Below are positions 8,357 to 16,881 of a stretch of DNA of 33,906 nucleotides, piece after piece. This stretch comes from Planctomycetia bacterium (GTDB lineage Bacteria > Planctomycetota > Planctomycetia > Pirellulales > JALHLM01): NCBI GenBank assembly GCA_034440135.1, contig JAWXBP010000514.1, forward strand, positions 1 to 33,906. The letters are read 5' to 3'. Within the stretch, counting starts at the first letter, position 1. Each line of letters starts with the position of its first letter. The notes below the pieces were generated by a model, which was not told the origin of the DNA, searched no databases, and saw nothing but the letters and a program-made list of their open reading frames with translations. The position numbers and the translations under genes were made by a program.

Positions 8357-10108
8357 ATGACCACCGTCTGGAGTGCTCTGAATGTGAACAACTCGCCGAT
8401 GCCACGTCGACGACAGAATCGCAACTGCACGATTCTGCTCTCCAGCGTGTTCGGTCCCTTCGCTCAAGACGACGACTTTGGCAGCCGCACACTCAATCCG
8501 ATGGAGCTTTACCACAACCAGGTGACCCGCACGCAGGGCGCGTTCTCGCTGCGAATGTTTCATCGCAGTTGGGGACTCATGATGATTCAGTCCAACATCA
8601 CTGCGCCCTGCGCCGTGCTCGACTTTCCTTCCCTCGAACGCTTTGCCGAGGAAGTGTCGACCGGTAGGTACGACGTGATCGGCATTACGAGCATTGTCTC
8701 GAACTGGATGAAGGTGCGCAAGATGTGCGAAGTAGTGCGTGCCAAGGCGCCTCGCGCCACGATCGTCGTGGGCGGCCATGTGGCGAATATCCCGGACCTC
8801 GCGGAACGCATCGACGCCGATCACATCGTGCGGGGCGAAGGAGTGCGTTGGTTTCGCGAGTTTCTCGGCGAGAACGTCGAACGACCGCTGTGGCATCCGC
8901 TGATCAAGTCCGGCCTCGGCGCCCGCTGCATGGGCCTCGCGGTACGTGACCGTCCCGGCGACGTGGCGGCGACGGTGATTCCCTCGGTGGGCTGCCCACT
9001 GGGCTGCAACTTCTGCTCGACGTCGGCCATGTTCGGCGGCAAAGGACGATTCGTGGACTTTTATTCTTCCGGGGACGAGTTGTTCGAGATCATGCGGCAG
9101 CTGGCCCAAGCGATGCAAGTTCGATCGTTCTTCATCATGGACGAGAACTTTCTGCTGCACCGCAAGCGTGCGATGCGATTGTTGGAGCTGATGGAAGAGC
9201 ACGACAAGTCCTGGTCGCTTTACGTCTTCAGCTCGGCGAACGTGCTGTCGTCGTACCGCCGCGAGGACCTGGTGCGGCTGGGCGTCTCCTGGGTGTGGAT
9301 GGGACTGGAAGGGGAGGCCAGCCAATACGCCAAGTTGCGCGGAATCGATACACGCGCCTTGGTGAAGGATTTGCAGTCGCACGGCATCCGCGTGCTCGGT
9401 TCGTCGATTATCGGTCTGGAGGAGCATACGCTCGAAAACATCGACCAGGCGATCGACTTCGCCGTTGCGCACGACACGGACTTTCATCAGTTCATGCTCT
9501 ACACGCCCATCCCCGGCACGCCCCTGCACTCGACGCTTAAAGCGCAAGGCCGTATCAAGTCGGATCAAGAAATTCATCCGGGAGACGTGCATGGCCAAGC
9601 GTTGTTCAACTATCGACACCCGCATCTTCCCGACGGCTCTGAAGCCGATCTGGTGTTGCGGGCATTCACGCGCGACTTCGAGGTCAACGGTCCGAGCGTG
9701 GCTCGAATCGCTCGGACCACGCTGCAAGGATGGAATCGCTATTGTGATCATGTGGATTCGAGGGTGCGCGATCGGTATCTCTGGGAGGGTCGGGAGCTGG
9801 CAACCACCTACGCGGCCGCGGCGGGGGCCTCGCGGGCGCACTTGCGGGAAAACAAAACCGTGGAGCATCGTTTGGACGCATTGCTGAGCGACTTGCACGC
9901 GGCGTTTGGCTGGAAGTCAAGGCTGGCGTCATCGATCGGCGGCCGATTCGTGTTGCGCGCCTTGCGGCGCGAAGAATCGCGCCTTGCGCGGGGGTGGACG
10001 ATGGAACCTCCTACGTATTTCGAAGTGAACGACGCGCTGGCGAATCAAATGGCCTCGCTTGGCGAGCGGTGCGTGACCGTCTCGCAGTGCGTTGGCGCCA
10101 CCCCCTGA
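8357..10108 (+). CDS. B12-binding-domain radical SAM protein
   Basis: Protein of 583 aa, start ATG 8357 with AGGAG eight bases upstream. Residues ~25-190 form a Rossmann-like cobalamin-binding-type domain (VIGITSIVSNW, ATIVVGGHVANIPD, ADHIVRGEG), but the DxHxxG base-off cobalamin motif is not visible. The radical SAM cluster motif is C213-x3-C217-x2-C220 in SVGCPLGCNFCSTS. It is followed by FIMDENFLL, WMGLEGE and the HQFMLYTPIPGTPLH segment typical of this class. The C-terminal ~130 residues are a helical extension. Such enzymes perform radical methylations or rearrangements, often in lipid or natural-product pathways; no substrate can be assigned. Divergent from norZ and convergent with the MOSC gene (one base between stop codons). 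Confidence 0.88.
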   Translation: MTTVWSALNVNNSPMPRRRQNRNCTILLSSVFGPFAQDDDFGSRTLNPMELYHNQVTRTQGAFSLRMFHRSWGLMMIQSNITAPCAVLDFPSLERFAEEVSTGRYDVIGITSIVSNWMKVRKMCEVVRAKAPRATIVVGGHVANIPDLAERIDADHIVRGEGVRWFREFLGENVERPLWHPLIKSGLGARCMGLAVRDRPGDVAATVIPSVGCPLGCNFCSTSAMFGGKGRFVDFYSSGDELFEIMRQLAQAMQVRSFFIMDENFLLHRKRAMRLLELMEEHDKSWSLYVFSSANVLSSYRREDLVRLGVSWVWMGLEGEASQYAKLRGIDTRALVKDLQSHGIRVLGSSIIGLEEHTLENIDQAIDFAVAHDTDFHQFMLYTPIPGTPLHSTLKAQGRIKSDQEIHPGDVHGQALFNYRHPHLPDGSEADLVLRAFTRDFEVNGPSVARIARTTLQGWNRYCDHVDSRVRDRYLWEGRELATTYAAAAGASRAHLRENKTVEHRLDALLSDLHAAFGWKSRLASSIGGRFVLRALRREESRLARGWTMEPPTYFEVNDALANQMASLGERCVTVSQCVGATP

Positions 10109-10109
10109 G

Positions 10110-10652
10110 CTAAGCCACGATCGGCACGACGCGAGAACCGGGCACCAACAACCCGCCGCGCACGACCGACGCCATGTAGCCGCAGCGGCCGACGATCACG
10201 TCTTTGAGACGCGGATCGATCGAATCCAACACGTAGCAAGGTTTGCGAGGTTCTTCCAGTCGCAACAGAATCTGCCCTAGTTGCAAAAGCGTTCCTGGCG
10301 AAAGACGCTGCACGTTGAGCCCCAAGACTGTGAGGTTCTCGCCGATCGCGCCCGGAGCGACAGTGAATCCTTCACATTGCAGTTGTTCGATAACCTCCAT
10401 GTCCAATAGGCTGACCGCGCGGTCCGGTCGAATGTGCTTCGTGTGATTGCGGCCGTCGCCGACGAAACCATTGACCGTCAACCAGGCGTCCGGCTGGGGC
10501 AACTTCGGAATGCCGCCGGGCGAGACGCAGATCGCCAGGAGTAAGCCCCTTTCTCTGTCGCAATGGCTTGACACGTTCGTGACGATGGTCGCTTCCGACG
10601 GCGGCGATGGCGCGTCGAGATCAAAAGCCGCTGGGGATGCCGCATAGTTCAT
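10110..10652 (-). CDS. MOSC domain protein
   Basis: Protein of 180 aa. The open frame extends much further upstream over the chaperone gene, but the ATG at 10650-10652 (MNYAASPAAFD) is preferred: it follows GAAGAG and starts 32 bases after the chaperone stop. It has the MOSC pattern: GDGRNHTKHIRPDRAVSLLD, GAIGENLTVLGL, LSPGTLLQLG, and the conserved Cys in EEPRKPCYVLD. The family is linked to molybdenum cofactor sulfuration, transfer or reduction of N-hydroxylated compounds. As the last gene of an operon for a Mo-bisMGD enzyme, a role in cofactor handling is plausible but inferred. Confidence 0.85.
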   Translation of the reverse strand: MNYAASPAAFDLDAPSPPSEATIVTNVSSHCDRERGLLLAICVSPGGIPKLPQPDAWLTVNGFVGDGRNHTKHIRPDRAVSLLDMEVIEQLQCEGFTVAPGAIGENLTVLGLNVQRLSPGTLLQLGQILLRLEEPRKPCYVLDSIDPRLKDVIVGRCGYMASVVRGGLLVPGSRVVPIVA

Positions 10653-10684
10653 TCCGCACTCTTCTTTCGGTTCAACGCGAAGAC

Positions 10685-11545
10685 TTAACCTTGAGCCAAC
10701 GCACAGCCCTCGCAGGAGCTGGCTTGCTCGTGCGGCTCCGGCTCCACCGAGCGCGCCTCGAGCGGCATCTTCGGCGCGACAATGCCCAGACGCTGGCGCT
10801 CGATCGGCAGCAGCGCCGCGAGTACGGCGCCGACCGCCGCGTAGAACCCGCCGCCTGACTTGCGGCGCACCGCCACCGTGAACGACGGCGCCCACCAACT
10901 GAGATGATCGCGCAGGAAATGGCGACGAGCCTCCTGGACGATGGCCGGCAGTTCGCCGTCTTGCGAACCGGCCTGGCACGACCGCGCCAGACGCTTCTTC
11001 ATCAACAGAAACGCAGCGAATTCCAGCTCCAGGGCGATGTGATCGACGCGTTCATGCCTGGCCGGCGAGACGTTCAGTCCAAACGCGCGGTAAAAGCCAG
11101 CGATATCCGCCATTTGCTGCGAACGGAAGAAGACCTCTTCGTTCGGATGGTACTCCGTTTCGTAGGGCGAACATTCGCGCGTGCCTGCCAGACCGAACAC
11201 GCGCCCATGCTCGATCACCGCGAGATCTTCTTCGACGGGTAGTTCGCTGAGCAAAGGCCGAAGATCCAAGTCTTCGAGCGGCAGTTCCCCAAAGCCGAGC
11301 GGGATATCGCATTGATCGAATTCCTGACTCAGCAGATATTGCGAGGCCCGCGCCGTCTCCTGGCTCGCTTTCTCGCCCAGCACGTGCCACTCCGCGGACG
11401 TCGGGTTGCTAAGCGCCGCGGCCAGAAAACGATACAGCGTTTCGCAAGCCAGGTCGCGCGCGAACTCGACGCTCGCTTCCTCGGCGATCACATGCGTTTG
11501 CACCGGCGATTCGCAGCCAGGCGATGGTTCAAATGGAGTTGGCAT
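10685..11545 (-). CDS. TorD/NarJ-type molybdoenzyme chaperone
   Basis: Protein of 286 aa starting at ATG 11543-11545 with AAGGA six bases upstream; it overlaps the end of the beta-subunit gene by 17 bases. All-helical TorD/DmsD family features are present: early LACETLYRFLAAALSNP, the conserved ECSPYETEYHP segment, then QMADIAGFYRAFGL and RVDHIALELEFAAFLL. The end has a Cys pair (SSCEGCALAQG) that is not part of the family core. These cytoplasmic chaperones bind the molybdoenzyme catalytic subunit, help insert bis-MGD cofactor and hold back Tat export until folding is complete. Its partner is almost certainly the alpha subunit at 13344-16805. Confidence 0.9.
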   Translation of the reverse strand: MPTPFEPSPGCESPVQTHVIAEEASVEFARDLACETLYRFLAAALSNPTSAEWHVLGEKASQETARASQYLLSQEFDQCDIPLGFGELPLEDLDLRPLLSELPVEEDLAVIEHGRVFGLAGTRECSPYETEYHPNEEVFFRSQQMADIAGFYRAFGLNVSPARHERVDHIALELEFAAFLLMKKRLARSCQAGSQDGELPAIVQEARRHFLRDHLSWWAPSFTVAVRRKSGGGFYAAVGAVLAALLPIERQRLGIVAPKMPLEARSVEPEPHEQASSCEGCALAQG

Positions 11546-12821
11546 GTTTTTCCTTCGGGCGTTCGAAGACCGGCTCGTCGATGGTGACGCGAACCACTTC
11601 CTTGCCGAACTTGTTGAAACCGATCACCGTGTCGTTGAACAGTTCCTGGACGCGTTCCTCGCCGGAAGGGAGCCGCACCGGAATCTCCGCAACCTTGGGG
11701 CCTTTTTCGATCTTGAACTTGAACAGAATCTGCCGCTGAGCGCGGAACAATTGCAGCACCGCCAGCAACTCGCGGTCCGGGCAGGAGTATTGTTCGATCG
11801 CTTGGTCGACGCCCGGACCGAACATCTGATACAAGTAGCCGCGCGGCACCCAGCGCGGCGGAATGTAGTACCCGTTGGGCTCCGTCCCGAATTGCGGGTA
11901 AAGCGGCAGGGCGACTTGGCGCTCGCGAATCAGGAAGTTGAGCGGATTCTCCGGGTTGTCGGTCCAGCGGCCGTCCTCGCCGACTTCCACGAGTCCCTGC
12001 AAACGAATCTTGCCAACGCAGACCGACATGCAGCGCGTTTCGATCGGCGCTCCGTCTGGGCAAAGCTCGGGATCGCTCCCTTCGATGCGCGGATAACAGC
12101 CGACGCATTTCTCGCTGGTGTGCGTGTTGCCGCGATACATCACCTTCTTGTAAGGGCAACCCTCGACGCACTTGCGGTAGCCGCGGCAACGCGTCTGGTC
12201 AATCAACACGATGCCGTCTTCCGGACGTTTGTAAATGGCCTGGCGCGGACATGCTCCCAGGCAACCAGGGTACGTGCAGTGGTTGCAGATCCGCGCCAGG
12301 TAAAAGAACCACACTCGATGTTCCGGCAATTGCGTCGAGCCATTGAACTTGCCGGACTCCCACTTGCCTCCCGTGGCCGAGTCCTCATACATGTTTGGCG
12401 TGCGCCATTCCGCTTCGGAAGGCAAGTATCCCATCACCGCCTGCGGCCCCTCGGGGCCGACGCGCTTGGCCGCGGCTTCAAAAATGGTTTGCCCTTGGAA
12501 TTCGCCGTAGGGCTTCGCGTCGGCGTCCTTTTCGCTGGCGTTCCAGGTTTGACCGCCGGGGTTCACCGATTCCAGCATTCCCAGGAGCTTAGAATCCCAG
12601 TTGCGCGGATAGCCCCCGTACGGCTTCGTCTCGACGTTGTTCCACCACATGTATTCCTGGCCGCGCGAAAACGTCCAAGTGCTCTTACAGGCCATCGTGC
12701 AGGTCTGGCAAGCGATGCAGCGGTTCGTGTTGAACACGAACGCGAACTGCCACTTCGGATGCCGCTCCTCGTACGGGTAGCTCATCTCGCGGCCGAGTTG
12801 CCAGTTGTAGACCTGCGGCAT
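11529..12821 (-). CDS. NXR/nitrate reductase-type beta subunit, four Fe-S clusters
   Basis: Electron-transfer subunit of 430 aa, start ATG 12819-12821 with AAAGGA seven bases upstream. The N-terminus VYNWQLGREMSYPYEERHPK is strongly reminiscent of NxrB from Nitrospira and anammox bacteria. Cluster ligands: C35/C38/C41/C45 (RCIACQTCTMAC), C179/C182/C187/C191 (CNHCTYPGCLGAC), C212/C218/C222, and C239/C242/C264/C268. In CRGYRKCVEGC a Tyr occupies the position where NarH has Trp instead of Cys, predicting one [3Fe-4S] and three [4Fe-4S] clusters. No signal peptide: it would be co-exported with the Tat-bearing alpha subunit. The NXR-like character separates it from classic cytoplasmic NarH. It could also serve in periplasmic nitrate, chlorate or selenate reductases. 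Confidence 0.92.
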   Translation of the reverse strand: MPQVYNWQLGREMSYPYEERHPKWQFAFVFNTNRCIACQTCTMACKSTWTFSRGQEYMWWNNVETKPYGGYPRNWDSKLLGMLESVNPGGQTWNASEKDADAKPYGEFQGQTIFEAAAKRVGPEGPQAVMGYLPSEAEWRTPNMYEDSATGGKWESGKFNGSTQLPEHRVWFFYLARICNHCTYPGCLGACPRQAIYKRPEDGIVLIDQTRCRGYRKCVEGCPYKKVMYRGNTHTSEKCVGCYPRIEGSDPELCPDGAPIETRCMSVCVGKIRLQGLVEVGEDGRWTDNPENPLNFLIRERQVALPLYPQFGTEPNGYYIPPRWVPRGYLYQMFGPGVDQAIEQYSCPDRELLAVLQLFRAQRQILFKFKIEKGPKVAEIPVRLPSGEERVQELFNDTVIGFNKFGKEVVRVTIDEPVFERPKEKHANSI

Positions 12822-12861
12822 GATGATGTCCTTTCCTCAACCGAACGAGCAAAGCGAAGGA

Positions 12862-12929
12862 TGCGGAACTTGAAAGAATGAATGGCTTAGCGCTCTTGAA
12901 ATGCCATGTTCATCCTGTTTCGTTCCGCA
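12862..12929. repeat. Long imperfect inverted repeat inside the operon
   Basis: Arms TGCGGAAC (12862-12869) and GTTCCGCA (12922-12929) match perfectly. Inner arms ATGGC (12882-12886) and GCCAT (12903-12907) pair as well, and the sequence between is partly complementary (GAATGA against a TCATC-containing segment). This gives a ~25-bp imperfect stem with a 16-base loop. It sits in the 155-base gap between the small acidic gene and the beta gene, the largest gap in the operon. It may be an mRNA processing or stability element, or a decayed insertion. Confidence 0.45.
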
Positions 12930-12976
12930 CCCCTCTACGCACTCCGTGCCATTGACAACGCACAACCCCGAACGAC

Positions 12977-13342
12977 TTACTGCCGGTTTGGCAACGTGAT
13001 TTGAAAGACTTCCGGTTCATGCTCTTCCTCGTCCTCGTCCGGCTCGGCGATCACCTCGCGAAACTTCAGCACGCCGGTCCGCGCCAAGAGGGATTGAATC
13101 CGCCGACGCACTTCATCTTCGCCAAAGTGCTCGCCAAGCGCGACGAGCACCGGGTAGCCAGGGTTCTGAAACAGCGATTCCAATTGACTCGCGTTCCAGC
13201 CCATCCAGACGAACTCCTCCAACATGCACTCCAGCATCACCTGCGGATCGCCCGAGACGGGCTCCGCCATCAACTCGAAGGGATCCTCGACGTCGGCCAG
13301 TCGATCGAGCGGGTGAACCTTCGGCGCCCAGCGATCGTCCAT
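12977..13342 (-). CDS. Small acidic protein of unknown function (operon member)
   Basis: Protein of 121 aa. ATG 13340-13342 begins one base after the alpha-subunit stop, with GAGGG seven bases upstream, favouring it over an earlier start at 13363. I do not recognise a family. A predicted mixed/helical middle (LECMLEEFVWMGWNASQLESLFQNP, residues ~38-60; GEHFGEDEVRRRIQSLL, ~72-90) is followed by an acidic tail (EPDEDEEEHEPE) and a short end FQITLPNRQ. There is no signal peptide, no TM helix, and only one Cys (in LECML). Its placement between the two structural genes suggests a chaperone, assembly factor or extra subunit of the complex. This is inference. Confidence 0.8.
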   Translation of the reverse strand: MDDRWAPKVHPLDRLADVEDPFELMAEPVSGDPQVMLECMLEEFVWMGWNASQLESLFQNPGYPVLVALGEHFGEDEVRRRIQSLLARTGVLKFREVIAEPDEDEEEHEPEVFQITLPNRQ

Positions 13343-13343
13343 G

Positions 13344-16300
13344 TCAGCCCTCGATGCGGACATAGCCGCCGCTTAAGTACATCAGGTTCTCCGCCGAGTC
13401 GCTGTGCGGCCCGTACGCGATCGTGCCCGGCTCCCAGAGTCCCACACCGTCCGGCCCGCCGGACTCGGCCTTGATGATCCGCACGAGTGTTTCTTTCGGC
13501 ACCGTATTCACTGCGTGATTGTCGGCCTCGCCGCCAAACATGAAGCCCATCTTCAGCTTGGCCTTGTGGAACAGCGTGTCGGTCTGGTGCATCGGCATCA
13601 GCCAATTCCGCGTGCACGATTGATGCGCTCCGTAACGCAGATTGGCCTGATAGCCGGTGTCGGCCGATCGCGCCCGACCATCGGGCCGCGTTTCGTGCGC
13701 CAGCACGGTCTTCTCCGTGGAAATGTAAGGAGAGTGTTTGGTCATCACCACGCCGCGCGGATAGCTCGTGTTCAACGTCACGCGCACCATCAGCCGGGCA
13801 ACTTTTGCCCGCGCCGGATCATCCTGCCACCCGCGGAACGGCCGGTCGGCCGGATTTGAATCCAAATAGACGTAGTCTCCGGCGTTGAGACCCATTTCCG
13901 CGGCGTCGTCTGGGTTGACATGCAACTGTTGATCGCCGAAGAACGGCAATCGCTTATCGCGGCGATAGGGATCGCCGTAGTTCGAATCCCAGATCATGTG
14001 CCAATCGACATTGGACCACTGCGAGTGGACGCGATGCCGCGTCTTGGGCGTGAGCAAATAGAAGCGGAAGCCCTGCTTCCAGAGCGGATTCTCCGTCGTT
14101 TTCACCTCATCCCACGGCAACTTGATATTGCGAATCGTGCGTTCGTCCCAGTGCATCGCGTCGTCCGCGAGTCCGAAATCTTCCGGGCGAATCAGCGGGT
14201 TCGTGCTGACGATCACGTTCGGGAGGTACGGCGTCGCCTCCGGTCCTTCGCGATGCACAATAAAGTTTTCGCCGTGCTCGATCGCCTCGGGAATGTCGCA
14301 ATACGCGTTCAAGCGGCCGGTGTCCGTCCAGAACGGCATGTTGTCCTGCATGTTTTCGTAGAACGGAATCCGCGGATACGTGCGGAACAACATCAGCGCC
14401 GCGCCGGCCTCGCCGAACTTGCCGGCGAGAATGTCATCCACACGGTAGCCTCGCGTCGTGCTCGAACCATCGAACAACCGTTGAATGTAGGTCTTCGATC
14501 CGTTCGCCTTGTCGTCCAGAATGAACTTCCAATAGTTGGCGAAGCGAGGATCGCCGGTCTCCTTCGTCATGGCCTCGGCCGCTTCGGCCAGAATATGCAC
14601 GTCGTCGCGCGTATCGTACGGCGGCGAGATGCCCCCCTTCCAGATATGCACGTAGGGGTTCGAGCACGAAGCCGTGACCTCGTACGTCTGGTACTCCATC
14701 CAGGTGTTCGCCGGATACACCAGGTCCGCGTATTCACAGGAGCTCGTCATCTCCACGTCTTGTGCGACGATGCAGTCGATCTTGGGATTGACCACGAATA
14801 GCATGTCGTAGGCATGCTTCGCGTTGTTGAACAGGTTGACGTTCGCGAACCACAGGAACTTGGTCGGCGTGGGCATGTGCGTCTGCCCGGTGAAGCAACG
14901 CCGGCCGTATTTCGGCGTGTCAACAATTAGCGGCCGTTCACCGTGGTTCCAATAGGCCGGTTCCTCATCCTTGGTCGTCTTGTTGACGACGATGTCCTTG
15001 CCATCGGTCGTGGGGTCGAGGTTCGGATGGAACGGATCCTCAGCGATCCAACCCAAGAACCCCGGTCCGCTCTCCGGCGTGCTCTGAAACAGCGCCGCCT
15101 TGTAGTTGCCGGCCCAGGTAAAGCAGCCCGCGCCAGGACGTCCGAGCTGGCCGGTAAGCATGATCGGCAGGTACTGCGCGCGGTTGGTGAGCGTGGCGTG
15201 GAACCAATGATTGATTCCTTCGCCAACGTGAATCGCCACGGCGTGTCCGGCTTGCGTGGTGTCCCAGATGTCTTTCGCCATGCGGGCGATCAATGATTTG
15301 TCGGAACCCGTGATCTGGGAAACCGTGTCCAGATCGTAGTCCTTGAGATGAACCTGGCAGGCGTCCCACAAGGTGATCACACGCACGGCGCTGCCGTCGG
15401 CGAGCTTGATTTCGCCAGAGAACGAAAGCGCCGGCCGTACGCCATCCGCCTCCATGCGCGGTCCGAGTTGGTCGCGCGTCAGCGCTCGCACAGCCTGCGT
15501 CCCCTCGTCATACACGACGAAGTCGCCGACCTTGGCGTATTGTTCGTCCGTCAAGTGCTGCGTCTGGTACGACGGCCCGTCCTTCTTCAGCCCCGGCTGA
15601 TAATCCGGGAAGACGTCGGCCGCCCGCAGTCGTTGCAGCGTGTCCTCGCGGACGAGCAACGGGAAATCGGTGTACGAGCGGACAAACTTTTCGTCGTACC
15701 AATGGTTGTCGATCATGTGCCGCGTGACACCCAGAAACAACGCAGTGTCCGTGCAACCCGGCCGGACCTGAATCCAGTAGTCGGCCTTGGTGGCTGGCGG
15801 CGAGTACTCGGGCGTGATCACCACAATCCGTCCGCCGCGCTCCATGATCTCAATGAACCAGTGCGAGTCCGGCATTTTGTTTTCGACCAGGTTCTTACCG
15901 CACTGGATATGCAGCTTGGCGTGCCGCATGTCGTTGAAGTCGCAGTCGGCGGCTTGCAGGCCATGCACGAACGGATGCCCCGGCGCCTGGTCGCCGTGCC
16001 AGGTGTAGTTGGACCAAAGCCGCCCGCCCAGCGCTTCCTTGGGTTCCACGCCGCGCACGAGGTGATCGGCGATCGCCAGCATGTTCGACCAGCGATACAG
16101 ACCGTACTTGCCGATCACGCCAAGCAGTCCCATGCCGCCGCGCAGCTTGCAGGTGCGCGTGCCGGCGCCGTGACAGGCCTCGATCATCTCCGGCTCGTAA
16201 CCGTCGGCTTTCAGACGCCCGGCGCCCGCCTCGCCCGCATACGTCTTGGCGATCGCCATGATGGCTTTGGCGTGATAGCGGTAAATCTCGTCCCAGCCAA

Positions 16301-16805
16301 CCTTGACGAAGGTGTCCGTCCCGCGCGAGTTGAATTGGTACTTGTCCCGCAGTGTGGGGTCGTCGGAAAGCGAAGGGAATCCATCATCCGCCCATTGCTT
16401 CCAACCGCGACGCACGAGCGGGCCGCGCAGGCGGTACGGACCGTAAACGCGGCGCTGCTGCGTGAAGCCCTTGGAGCAGCCGCGCGGATTCCAATGCACC
16501 GTGTCCTTGTTGCCATAAAGGTCGCCGCAATTGCCGCCTTCGTACGCCTGCTCGGAGCGCAGCACGATGCCGTTGCGCAGGTAAGCCTTCATGCGGCAGT
16601 TGTGCGTGTCGTTCGGAGCGCAGACCCAGGTGAACGATTCGTCCACGCGATATTGATCGCGGTAGAGTCGCTCCCAATCGCGATCCGGGTAAACGCCCAG
16701 CGGGTTCTCAACGCTGACCGGCTGGAAAGCCCAGAGTTGCGATTGCAGCAAGCCGCAACTGCCCATGGCCGCCATCGCCGTTTGGAGGAATTCACGCCGT
16801 TTCAT
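13344..16805 (-). CDS. NXR/pNAR-type molybdopterin alpha subunit, Tat-exported
   Basis: Catalytic subunit of 1153 aa of the type II DMSO reductase family. A Tat signal (KRREFLQ, then AMAAMGSCGLLQS) shows that the complex works outside the cytoplasm. The FS0 region WVCAPNDTHNC (60-70) plus RGCSKG (C110) follows the NXR pattern rather than NarG's HxxxCxxxC: by alignment the ligands would be C62, Asp66, C70 and C110. The molybdenum ligand is probably Asp272 in YTWHGDQAPGHP. WNPRGCSKGFTQQRRVYGPY and the later GPxGR-type cofactor segments also fit NxrA. It would interconvert nitrate and nitrite using bis-MGD. The direction, and whether chlorate or other oxyanions are used, cannot be read from sequence. 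76 bases separate it from the cytochrome gene. Confidence 0.93.
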   Translation of the reverse strand: MKRREFLQTAMAAMGSCGLLQSQLWAFQPVSVENPLGVYPDRDWERLYRDQYRVDESFTWVCAPNDTHNCRMKAYLRNGIVLRSEQAYEGGNCGDLYGNKDTVHWNPRGCSKGFTQQRRVYGPYRLRGPLVRRGWKQWADDGFPSLSDDPTLRDKYQFNSRGTDTFVKVGWDEIYRYHAKAIMAIAKTYAGEAGAGRLKADGYEPEMIEACHGAGTRTCKLRGGMGLLGVIGKYGLYRWSNMLAIADHLVRGVEPKEALGGRLWSNYTWHGDQAPGHPFVHGLQAADCDFNDMRHAKLHIQCGKNLVENKMPDSHWFIEIMERGGRIVVITPEYSPPATKADYWIQVRPGCTDTALFLGVTRHMIDNHWYDEKFVRSYTDFPLLVREDTLQRLRAADVFPDYQPGLKKDGPSYQTQHLTDEQYAKVGDFVVYDEGTQAVRALTRDQLGPRMEADGVRPALSFSGEIKLADGSAVRVITLWDACQVHLKDYDLDTVSQITGSDKSLIARMAKDIWDTTQAGHAVAIHVGEGINHWFHATLTNRAQYLPIMLTGQLGRPGAGCFTWAGNYKAALFQSTPESGPGFLGWIAEDPFHPNLDPTTDGKDIVVNKTTKDEEPAYWNHGERPLIVDTPKYGRRCFTGQTHMPTPTKFLWFANVNLFNNAKHAYDMLFVVNPKIDCIVAQDVEMTSSCEYADLVYPANTWMEYQTYEVTASCSNPYVHIWKGGISPPYDTRDDVHILAEAAEAMTKETGDPRFANYWKFILDDKANGSKTYIQRLFDGSSTTRGYRVDDILAGKFGEAGAALMLFRTYPRIPFYENMQDNMPFWTDTGRLNAYCDIPEAIEHGENFIVHREGPEATPYLPNVIVSTNPLIRPEDFGLADDAMHWDERTIRNIKLPWDEVKTTENPLWKQGFRFYLLTPKTRHRVHSQWSNVDWHMIWDSNYGDPYRRDKRLPFFGDQQLHVNPDDAAEMGLNAGDYVYLDSNPADRPFRGWQDDPARAKVARLMVRVTLNTSYPRGVVMTKHSPYISTEKTVLAHETRPDGRARSADTGYQANLRYGAHQSCTRNWLMPMHQTDTLFHKAKLKMGFMFGGEADNHAVNTVPKETLVRIIKAESGGPDGVGLWEPGTIAYGPHSDSAENLMYLSGGYVRIEG

Positions 16806-16881
16806 ATTCGCCGCTCCATCTCGTCGGGTGACTGTCCGATGCGTGTGCTACGACTTGCGACGATGTGTCGCCTTTTCAGCG

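Noticed and set aside
8129-9898. 589-codon open frame on the minus strand
   Set aside because: Antisense shadow of the radical SAM gene; His/Arg-rich translation with no domain.
11406-12881. 491-codon open frame on the plus strand
   Set aside because: Antisense shadow of the iron-sulfur beta subunit in GC-rich sequence; low-complexity composition and no family pattern.
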